From: Bacteroidales bacterium UBA3389
Lineage (GTDB): Bacteria > Bacteroidota > Bacteroidia > Bacteroidales > P3
DNA: 7,032 bases
Direction: 5' to 3'
Assembly (NCBI GenBank): GCA_002358835.1
Contig: DEPP01000070.1
Coordinates: 1-7,032 of the forward strand
Shown here one piece after another: positions 1 to 4,806 of this stretch; the stretch's first letter is position 1, and the number at the start of each line of letters is the position of its first letter. The notes under the pieces were generated by a model, which searched no databases, was not told where the DNA came from, and saw only the letters and a program-made list of their open reading frames with translations. The translations under genes were made by a program, and so were the position numbers.

Positions 1-603
1 GTTTTGGAAGGTGAATTCAACGGAGAAGAAGTTGAGATCAGTGTTCAAACACAGAACAACAAAGTTTGGAGACTTGCCATAGTTGATAAAACATCTCGCA
101 GTGAGGGACAAATAAGGATAAGGTTTAATAAACTTGTCGGTCAATTTGAGAATAACGGCAAGTATATTCCAGTTAAGGAATCTCAAACGATAGATGAAAA
201 TGAAGACATCGATTATGAAATTTCTCTTCACGATAAACAGTATGAAGCAGTCTTTTATCTGAAAGCAGCAGAAAGTAAATATTCTTCTTTTAATAGTGAA
301 GTTGCAGATAGTGTAATGAAGGAACAATATCCAAAAGAACTTAAAAGAATAGAAGAATATAAAGCCAAATTTTCTGAAACACAGTGGGAAAATCCAACAA
401 AGGAAATGCAAGAGAATTTAAAGGAAATAGAAGATTGGCGATTAAAAATACACGCGAAAGTTCTAGCTGAATTCCTTTGTAGTATATCAGGTAAAAATAT
501 GTTTGCTAACGTTTGGTTTACGATAGGAAAAATCGGAGGAAGATATCGTATTGTTATGTTTTACGAAAATCTATACAACAAAGCCGACGGCAGTGATTTA
601 TAA
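1..603 (+). CDS. Hypothetical protein, 3' portion (5' end outside window)
   Basis: The reading frame is open from the first base to a TAA at 601-603, giving about 200 residues. No convincing start is visible: the only near-edge candidate is a TTG at base 4, with no room to see a ribosome site, so I treat the gene as truncated at the window edge. I do not recognise the family. The N-terminal half is rich in beta-type alternation and acidic residues. Roughly residues 105-150 are highly charged (Lys/Glu) and probably helical or coiled coil. The C-terminus is more hydrophobic and basic (motif IGKIGGRYRIVMFYEN) and ends in the short acidic sequence GSDL. There is no signal peptide, membrane segment or catalytic motif in the visible part. 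The gene converges on the ATPase gene, and both end at a shared hairpin. Its GC content is low (about 28% in a row counted by hand), like the ATPase and unlike the operon to the right. Confidence 0.7.
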   Translation, partial: VLEGEFNGEEVEISVQTQNNKVWRLAIVDKTSRSEGQIRIRFNKLVGQFENNGKYIPVKESQTIDENEDIDYEISLHDKQYEAVFYLKAAESKYSSFNSEVADSVMKEQYPKELKRIEEYKAKFSETQWENPTKEMQENLKEIEDWRLKIHAKVLAEFLCSISGKNMFANVWFTIGKIGGRYRIVMFYENLYNKADGSDL

Positions 604-610
604 CTCTGCG

Positions 611-629
611 TCTTGATTTCGTATCAAGA
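611..629. other. Small perfect hairpin just after the first gene
   Basis: TCTTGAT (611-617) and ATCAAGA (623-629) form a 7-bp perfect stem with a 5-nt loop TTCGT, 8 bases after the stop codon of the left gene. It is not followed by a T-run on either strand, so alone it is not a typical terminator. It may add to the 3' end stability of the left transcript, or simply sit in front of the stronger hairpin at 639-683. Confidence 0.4.
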
Positions 630-638
630 AGATAAAGA

Positions 639-690
639 AAAACGAGCGTTCGACCTGCTTTTGCATTTCCGAACGCTCGTTTTAATAATT
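639..690. terminator. Bidirectional rho-independent terminator between convergent genes
   Basis: A perfect 14-bp inverted repeat: AAAACGAGCGTTCG at 639-652 pairs with CGAACGCTCGTTTT at 670-683 around a 17-nt loop. The plus strand continues into T-rich sequence (TTTTAATAATTTG). On the minus strand the stem runs straight into TTTTTCTTT. It lies 35 nt after the stop of the plus-strand gene and 27 nt after the stop of the minus-strand ATPase, so it can serve both. The inner right arm is also part of a 30-bp sequence repeated beyond the ATPase gene at 2197-2226. Confidence 0.85.
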
Positions 691-701
691 TGTTTCTTTG
701 T
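672..701. repeat. 30-bp direct repeat, copy 1
   Basis: This sequence begins AACGCTCGTTTTAATAATTT and recurs at 2197-2226 in the same orientation with one mismatch (A/T at the 17th base), 1525 bp apart. Copy 1 overlaps the right arm of the terminator hairpin and ends 9 nt before the ATPase stop codon. The two copies bracket the whole ATPase gene plus its upstream region, which suggests a duplication made when that segment was inserted, or recombination between repeats. No transposase or integrase is seen between them. Confidence 0.8.
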
Positions 702-710
702 AAATAAGGA

Positions 711-2036
711 TTACATATCCTCTATAGAAAGTCCTCGGTATGTAATTTCATAATCTTTGAAAGTTCCAACTGCTTTTAGGAAGGTTTGCGATTTGGCTTC
801 TAAGATTTCTCTGTCAAAATTCTTATATTGACGTTTTATTTCGATAAATTCAATTTTATTATCTACCTCATCTTCTGCTATAATGTCTATTTCATTCTCA
901 CCTTTCCTATCGTGCCAATATCCAAGACGAGTATAAATTCCTGATTCCTTTAATACATCAATGAAATAACTCTCAAGAGCTTTCCCACTTACTGTGTTAA
1001 AATCTCGTTTCGCTATTGCTTTTAATTTATCGTTGCCTTCTGCTTCAATAATATGAGTGTATTTATATACAAATCTAAACCAAAAGCTTAAAAATTGGTC
1101 ATTTATAGAATAGTGTACATTTTTATTTGTTGATTTTTCATATATTGGTTGCATTTTTCTTATCAATCCGTATTCTTCATTCAAGTTTTTTAAGTAACCG
1201 GATAATTCTTTGATATTTAGAATACTTTCAATTTCTGAACGCGTATTCCTTCCTTGTGCGATTAGGGTTAAGATTGAGAAATAGATACCGTAGTCTTTAC
1301 CAAATTCATCAACAAGCATATTTTTGCCTTCTTGCAAAAAGTAAGAATCCCTTTCAAAAAACATATCTAACATTGTTCTTTCGGTAAATTTCTTTCGGTC
1401 AATAAATAATTCAACATATTTAGCCACTCCACCGGTTAAGGTGTATAGGGCAAGCAAGTCTGAATTTTTATAATCAGGACAATATTCTGACATTATTTGT
1501 TTTAGAACGAGAGGTTTGAAAGGACGTACGTTTATGGTGTTAGTTTGTCTTCCGAATAATGGTTCTTTCTTATCCTTGAATATTTTATTCATTAAGGTAT
1601 TCACAGAGCCTGCTACGATAAGATTAATTTGGGCTTTATTTTTATAACTATCCCAAATATTCTGCATATCTGAGTAGATTGAGGAATTTATTCTGTAAAA
1701 ATCTTGAAATTCATCAATAAAAAGAGTTATGTGTTTGGTCTGAGATAGTTCCATAATGAATTTAAAAATAGTTGCAAAAGTCATTCCTTTGCCTTCAAGC
1801 ATTGGAATATTTAGTTTAGTACGGATTTCATCAATGAATATCTCACAAAGTTCAGTTTCTGCTTTGCGAGCAACAAAAAAATATAGTATTGTTGAGTTTT
1901 CATAATACTTCTTAACCATCGCAGTCTTGCCAATACGACGTCGCCCCGTAATAATAGTAAATTGAGCCACTTCGTGAGACAGTTCTTCTATTTCTCTAAG
2001 TTTTTCAAACTCTGTTTCTCTGTCAAAAAATCTCAT
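711..2036 (-). CDS. AAA/STAND-type ATPase with C-terminal DUF234 nuclease-like domain
   Basis: This is a complete 441-residue protein of the ATPase_2 + DUF234 architecture ('archaeal-type ATPase'), common in archaea and Bacteroidota and of unsettled function. Walker A is GRRRIGKT (31-38), Walker B is TLFIDEF (104-110), and a sensor-like strand IVAGS lies at 140-144. The family motif PLFGR is at 159-163 and GGVAKY at 202-207. A winged-helix-like region (about 250-310) leads into NDQFLSFWFRFV (312-323), the usual entry to DUF234. The C-terminus keeps a PD-(D/E)XK-like signature: E382 and D384 in NEIDIIA, then E399-I-K401, so DNA cleavage or DNA binding is plausible but not shown. The start is the ATG at 2034-2036, because the conserved N-terminus (FFDRETE...L) begins there; no strong Shine-Dalgarno sequence precedes it. 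It is a single gene with its own promoter and terminator, low in GC over most of its length, and flanked by a direct repeat. Confidence 0.88.
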   Translation of the reverse strand: MRFFDRETEFEKLREIEELSHEVAQFTIITGRRRIGKTAMVKKYYENSTILYFFVARKAETELCEIFIDEIRTKLNIPMLEGKGMTFATIFKFIMELSQTKHITLFIDEFQDFYRINSSIYSDMQNIWDSYKNKAQINLIVAGSVNTLMNKIFKDKKEPLFGRQTNTINVRPFKPLVLKQIMSEYCPDYKNSDLLALYTLTGGVAKYVELFIDRKKFTERTMLDMFFERDSYFLQEGKNMLVDEFGKDYGIYFSILTLIAQGRNTRSEIESILNIKELSGYLKNLNEEYGLIRKMQPIYEKSTNKNVHYSINDQFLSFWFRFVYKYTHIIEAEGNDKLKAIAKRDFNTVSGKALESYFIDVLKESGIYTRLGYWHDRKGENEIDIIAEDEVDNKIEFIEIKRQYKNFDREILEAKSQTFLKAVGTFKDYEITYRGLSIEDM

Positions 2037-2067
2037 ATTCTATAAGCTTTATCGTAATATACATTAC

Positions 2068-2083
2068 CGTAACAACGGTTACG
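2068..2083. promoter_or_regulatory. Palindrome at the predicted ATPase transcription start
   Basis: CGTAAC (2068-2073) and GTTACG (2078-2083) form a perfect 6-bp inverted repeat with a 4-nt centre. A second overlapping pair, ACCG/CGGT, lies at 2066-2069 and 2076-2079. The palindrome begins about where transcription should start downstream of the -7 box at 2090-2097, so it is placed like an operator or a 5' leader hairpin. No regulator gene in the window is an obvious partner. Confidence 0.35.
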
Positions 2084-2089
2084 ATTCTG

Positions 2090-2121
2090 CAAATTTACGA
2101 ATAAAATTATCATTTTTGCAA
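2090..2121 (-). promoter_or_regulatory. Bacteroidota-type promoter for the ATPase gene
   Basis: On the minus strand, TAAATTTG (2097 down to 2090) matches the Bacteroidota -7 consensus TAnnTTTG exactly. Twenty bases upstream is TTGC (2121 down to 2118), an acceptable -33 element (TTG core). This would start transcription near 2083 and leave a leader of about 47 nt before the ATG at 2036. It lies in non-coding sequence. Confidence 0.55.
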
Positions 2122-2157
2122 GCAATCTCAAATATTTCTTTGATGTATGAACTATTT

Positions 2158-2200
2158 CGAATAAAAACGCTTGTAAGTCTTTGTTTTATTCAGACAAACG
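2158..2200 (-). terminator. Probable terminator of the rnpA–yidD transcript
   Basis: On the minus strand, CGTTTGT (2200-2194) can pair with ACAAGCG (2174-2168), 7 bp including one G·T pair, with a loop of about 19 nt, followed at once by TTTTTATT (2167-2160). It starts about 50 nt after the yidD stop codon. The hairpin is much weaker than the one at 639-683, and its 5' arm is part of the copy-2 repeat, as if an original strong terminator had been split and rebuilt. Confidence 0.5.
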
Positions 2201-2226
2201 CTCGTTTTAATATTTTGTTTCTTTGT
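2197..2226. repeat. 30-bp direct repeat, copy 2
   Basis: This copy matches 672-701 at 29 of 30 bases in the same orientation. It sits between the yidD stop codon (2252-2254) and the ATPase promoter region. Unlike copy 1, the partner arm that would complete the 14-bp hairpin is absent next to it; only a degenerate pairing with 2168-2174 remains. Confidence 0.8.
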
Positions 2227-2251
2227 TTTGTTTTCTTGAAAGCTTGTTTCG

Positions 2252-2482
2252 TTATGGTACGGGGTCGTATCCGCTTCCTCCCCAAGGGTGGCAACGCAAT
2301 ATTCTTTTGATTGCAAGCCAAAGTCCTTTGAACGGTCCGTGTTTCTTTATTGCTTCAAGTGCGTATTGCGAGCATGTGGGTGTGTAACGGCAAGCTGCAG
2401 GGGTGTGAGGGGAAATCGCAGTCTGATAAAACCGTATAAGAAGAATGAAAAACCAAGAAAAGATTTTCTTAATCGTTTTCAT
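2252..2482 (-). CDS. yidD: Membrane protein insertion efficiency factor YidD
   Basis: A complete 76-residue YidD protein. The family is a small inner-membrane-associated factor that helps YidC insert and fold membrane proteins. The N-terminal hydrophobic stretch (about 8-24, FSWFFILLIRFYQTAISP) acts as an amphipathic or membrane-associated helix. The conserved core follows: CRYTPTCSQYALEA (31-44), HGPFKGLWLA (48-57), RCHPWGGSGYDPVP at the C-terminus. The three conserved cysteines are C31, C37 and C64. Length and the GYDPVP end are typical. The ATG at 2480-2482 lies inside the end of rnpA (14-nt overlap), which implies translational coupling, and the rnpA–yidD pairing is conserved across bacteria. 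The transcript probably ends at the hairpin about 50 nt downstream. Confidence 0.96.
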   Translation of the reverse strand: MKTIKKIFSWFFILLIRFYQTAISPHTPAACRYTPTCSQYALEAIKKHGPFKGLWLAIKRILRCHPWGGSGYDPVP

Positions 2483-2855
2483 GGCTTGTCTTTTTGACGA
2501 TTGTGCGGATTATCTCGTCCATCTTTTGTTCCGTAAGCAGATATGTGGGCATTTGTTTGGAGACAAGGCCGATGTTGATGATAAGACGTTCTTGTCTGTT
2601 TTCTAAATGAGAATAAAGTATATGCTTTTGTTTGCGGAAAGTTTCTCTTAACAATCTCTTTGCTCTGTTGCGATTTACTGCCGTCTTTTGGTAGCGTTTC
2701 GGAGCTGTGAGTAGTGCAGATATACTGCAAGAAGTGCTTGGCAGAAGAAGAAAACGAACACTGAAAGGGTAAGCCATAAATCTGTTACCTTGCGAAAACA
2801 GCTTCTCTGTTTCGGATAGAGAAGCTGTTCGTTCGTGTTTATAGAGTCTATTCAT
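2469..2855 (-). CDS. rnpA: Ribonuclease P protein component
   Basis: The 128-residue protein subunit of RNase P, which supports the catalytic RNA in removing 5' leaders from precursor tRNAs. The RNA-binding signature is clear: KTAVNRNRAKRLLRE around residues 57-71 contains the family's RNR motif (R62-N63-R64). The N-terminus, KHERTASLSETEKLFSQGNRF, matches the usual RnpA start, followed by the beta strand region AYPFSVRFLLLP. I chose the ATG at 2853-2855 because it gives normal length and is preceded by AAGGA about 5 nt upstream. The same frame is open further upstream to an ATG at 3117-3119, but that would add an 88-residue Gln/Arg-rich stretch that is the out-of-frame reading of the hemD tail. 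It overlaps yidD by 14 nt and follows hemD by 67 nt. No rpmH (L34) gene sits upstream, as it does in many other phyla. Confidence 0.94.
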   Translation of the reverse strand: MNRLYKHERTASLSETEKLFSQGNRFMAYPFSVRFLLLPSTSCSISALLTAPKRYQKTAVNRNRAKRLLRETFRKQKHILYSHLENRQERLIINIGLVSKQMPTYLLTEQKMDEIIRTIVKKTSHEND

Positions 2856-2902
2856 TTCGTCCTTATTTAAGACTTCAAGTTTGCAAGACGATAATAAGTC
2901 TA

Positions 2903-2910
2903 CAAATTTA
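2903..2910 (-). promoter_or_regulatory. Candidate -7 promoter element for rnpA–yidD
   Basis: TAAATTTG on the minus strand is an exact TAnnTTTG match, identical to the -7 box of the ATPase gene, and lies in the 67-nt gap between hemD and rnpA. It would start transcription near 2896 with a leader of about 40 nt. I see no good -33 element at the expected distance (inside the hemD tail), so this may be weak. A 6-bp inverted repeat (2870-2875 with 2896-2901) lies in the leader. Confidence 0.4.
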
Positions 2911-2922
2911 CTTGTTGTCTTG

Positions 2923-3903
2923 TTATTTTGTCGTCTCTGCTGTTTCTGCGGTCTTCTTCGTTGTTGTTGTTCTTGTTGTTGTAGTCTTCTTTGTTGCAGT
3001 TGTTTTGCTTGATGCTTTAGTTGCGGTCTTTGTTGTTGCTTTTTTTGTTGTTGCGGTTTTCTTTTTACCGCTTGCTTTTTCAGGCTCTGTCTTCTTGACT
3101 CTTCTCTTGCTTTGTGCATCTATTTCTTTCATCCATTCCGCTCTCTCTTCTTCTGTTAATGACAAGAATTTGTCGATTGCCATAACCATTGAAGGATGTT
3201 CCGGAGTCGGAGCAGGTATGTATGATTTCAACTTTGCACTTTTAAGGGCTGCCTGTGTTGTTGTTCCGAATGCCGCAATAAAGATGTTCTCATGGTTTGC
3301 TCCTTGAAAGTTTTCCACAAATGCTTTTACTCCTATCGGGCTGAACATAGCAACCATATCAAAGTCTTTTATGTTTATCGCAGACAAATCTTTCACCTCG
3401 GAACGATACATCACCGCTTTCTTAAACGTAATCTTTGATGTTTCAAGTGTTTTGAAATAATCCGCAGATGAATCTTCCGCACAAGGGAAAAGATATGTTT
3501 CTTCTTTGTGTTTTGTTATCACATCAACCAAATCAAGGAAAGTACCCTTGCCATAGAATATTTTACGTTTACGATATTGAACATAGTTTTGAAGATAGTT
3601 CGCAATCGTATCACTTATACAAAAGTATTTCATGCTTTCTGGTACGGTTATTCGTAATTCCTTAGCAAGACGGAAGTAATTATCCACCGCAAGTTTGCTT
3701 GTCATAATCACAGCACTATAATCCAAAAGAGCAATTCTCATATCTCGAAACTCTCTTGTGCTTACGCCGACTACGTCAAAAAATTTCTCGAAAGTTAATT
3801 CAACTTTATACTTATCTATAAGGATTTTGTATTGTGATTTTGCCAAATCTTCGGGCTTCGGTTGCGAAATAAGTATTCTTTTTACGCTTGTTGCTAACGC
3901 CAT
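2923..3903 (-). CDS. hemD: Uroporphyrinogen-III synthase (HemD) with Lys/Thr-rich C-terminal tail
   Basis: A 326-residue HemD-family protein. The family closes hydroxymethylbilane into uroporphyrinogen III with inversion of ring D, a cytoplasmic step of tetrapyrrole synthesis. The sequence matches the Bacteroidota form: KRILISQPKPE (8-18), STREFRDMRIALLDYSAVIM (48-67), RKRKIFYGKG (111-120), FSPIGVKAF (187-195), FGTTTQAAL (212-220), APTPEHPSM (231-239). HemD has low conservation in general, so the substrate is inferred from family. I chose the ATG at 3901-3903; a longer TTG start would intrude into the upstream gene. Residues 266-326 form a low-complexity tail of Lys, Thr and Ala, resembling histone-H1/AlgP-like tails. 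It is not part of the HemD fold and may bind nucleic acid or be a disordered appendage. The gene follows DUF4271 by 14 nt, so the two are probably co-transcribed. Confidence 0.88.
   Translation of the reverse strand: MALATSVKRILISQPKPEDLAKSQYKILIDKYKVELTFEKFFDVVGVSTREFRDMRIALLDYSAVIMTSKLAVDNYFRLAKELRITVPESMKYFCISDTIANYLQNYVQYRKRKIFYGKGTFLDLVDVITKHKEETYLFPCAEDSSADYFKTLETSKITFKKAVMYRSEVKDLSAINIKDFDMVAMFSPIGVKAFVENFQGANHENIFIAAFGTTTQAALKSAKLKSYIPAPTPEHPSMVMAIDKFLSLTEEERAEWMKEIDAQSKRRVKKTEPEKASGKKKTATTKKATTKTATKASSKTTATKKTTTTRTTTTKKTAETAETTK
2926..3108 (-). repeat. Low-complexity region coding the HemD tail (ACN/AAR codons)
   Basis: This stretch is built almost wholly of Thr (ACN), Lys (AAR) and Ala (GCN) codons, so the plus strand reads as GTT/CTT-type triplet runs. 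It contains a run of seven A on the minus strand (3046-3040) and many short imperfect direct repeats. Such DNA is prone to length change by replication slippage. It leaves all three minus-strand frames and parts of the plus strand nearly stop-free, which creates long false reading frames. Confidence 0.8.
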
Positions 3904-3917
3904 AAGTGATTGATTCT

Positions 3918-4793
3918 CTATGATAATAATATCTTTGCTACAAAAAATAATGGTACAAATTCGACGATGCAAAGGTACAAAAATAAATAGACACGAGAAA
4001 ATTTTGAGAAATTAAATACCAAAAAAAGTCCTCGAACAACCCTTATCAAACTCAAAATAGCAAACAATCCACCTATAAAAATAAGGACATAATAACGTAT
4101 ATAATTATCGGCAAACAGTGAAAGACATATCGGCAAAAACAATATCAAAGAATATAAGAAAAGAAATGTCAATTGATTTATGATATACAATCTGCTGATT
4201 GCTCCACTGCGAAAAAGCGTGCCGAAAAAGTAAATCAACAAAAACTTGACACAGAAATAAGCCGTAAGTGCAACCAGCAACACCAAGTATAATTGCAGTG
4301 AAGATAGTTTATATCCGATATCGAATTGAAGTTCATAAAAATCTACTACAGAATACAATCCCAACGCAACCAAAGGGAAAAAGACTATGGCAGCAGGTAG
4401 GATTATGTTGTTACTCGATTTCGTTAGCATTTCAAAAGATTTAACCGATAAACATCCATGTACAATTTCAAAACTGCGATAACGAAAGAAACGAAACAAA
4501 ACCGCAAGAAATGCAAAGACAGTAACCAATACCAAAAACGCCCAATCTTGCGACTGATTCGTGCTTTCAATCGGTTTAAGAGTCATCTTTGGATTATGAA
4601 CGTATGTTTTCTGTTGTAGTAAGGATGGTTCGGTTTTTAGAACTGGGAAAGAGTCGTTAAGAACTCGTACAACATAATCCTTGAATTTCAAATCGCTAAC
4701 TGAATCAAGGCTTGCCGTCGTATCTTTCTTGATATACAACGGTACAAATAACAAGTCGCTTTGTGTTTCCTCTGTTATGCTGTCTTGATTCAT
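3918..4793 (-). CDS. DUF4271 domain-containing integral membrane protein
   Basis: A 291-residue membrane protein that I assign to DUF4271, a Bacteroidota family of unknown function usually found next to hemD. The first 80 residues are polar, with no signal peptide. About six membrane segments follow, near residues 84-102, 130-150, 166-190, 203-224, 233-251 and 266-290. The opening DWAFLVL of the first membrane segment and the C-terminal pattern VYLFLYLCIVEFVPL agree with what I remember of the family. The ATG at 4791-4793 lies 13 nt after the protease stop codon, and no terminator or clear promoter sits between them, so read-through from the protease gene is likely. The gene ends 14 nt before hemD. 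The lasting link with hemD, rnpA and yidD hints at a membrane-related housekeeping role, but its function is unknown. Confidence 0.82.
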   Translation of the reverse strand: MNQDSITEETQSDLLFVPLYIKKDTTASLDSVSDLKFKDYVVRVLNDSFPVLKTEPSLLQQKTYVHNPKMTLKPIESTNQSQDWAFLVLVTVFAFLAVLFRFFRYRSFEIVHGCLSVKSFEMLTKSSNNIILPAAIVFFPLVALGLYSVVDFYELQFDIGYKLSSLQLYLVLLVALTAYFCVKFLLIYFFGTLFRSGAISRLYIINQLTFLFLYSLILFLPICLSLFADNYIRYYVLIFIGGLFAILSLIRVVRGLFLVFNFSKFSRVYLFLYLCIVEFVPLFFVAKILLS

Positions 4794-4806
4794 TGGAGTT
4801 GAGATT

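Noticed and set aside
611..701. Inverted repeats near 611-701 as ends of an insertion sequence or a CRISPR unit
   Set aside because: The hairpins sit between convergent gene ends and behave as a terminator; there are no terminal inverted repeats with a transposase and no regularly spaced repeats.
2116..2310. Small plus-strand reading frame across the yidD end
   Set aside because: It begins in the ATPase promoter region and runs antisense into yidD, with no recognisable protein features.
2469..3119. Long RnpA start at 3119 giving a 216-residue protein with a Gln/Arg-rich N-terminus
   Set aside because: The extra 88 residues are the shifted reading of the hemD Lys/Thr tail and the gap; the normal-length start at 2855 has an AAGGA ahead of it and matches family length. 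The open frame is kept only as a slippage observation.
2912..3307. Plus-strand frame coding a very hydrophobic Val/Phe-rich protein
   Set aside because: It is the antisense of the low-complexity hemD tail; GTT/TTT/GTC codons there mimic a membrane protein. There is no ribosome site or family match.
2923..3972. Longer hemD starting at a TTG at 3970-3972
   Set aside because: It would overlap the DUF4271 end by about 55 nt and add 23 residues unlike HemD; the ATG at 3901-3903 directly precedes the conserved start region.
3970..3977. TACCTTTG on the minus strand, a perfect -7 promoter match upstream of hemD
   Set aside because: It lies inside the DUF4271 coding region and encodes the end motif LYLC, which I remember as typical of that family, so the match is probably a by-product of the protein sequence. 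A weak internal promoter cannot be excluded.
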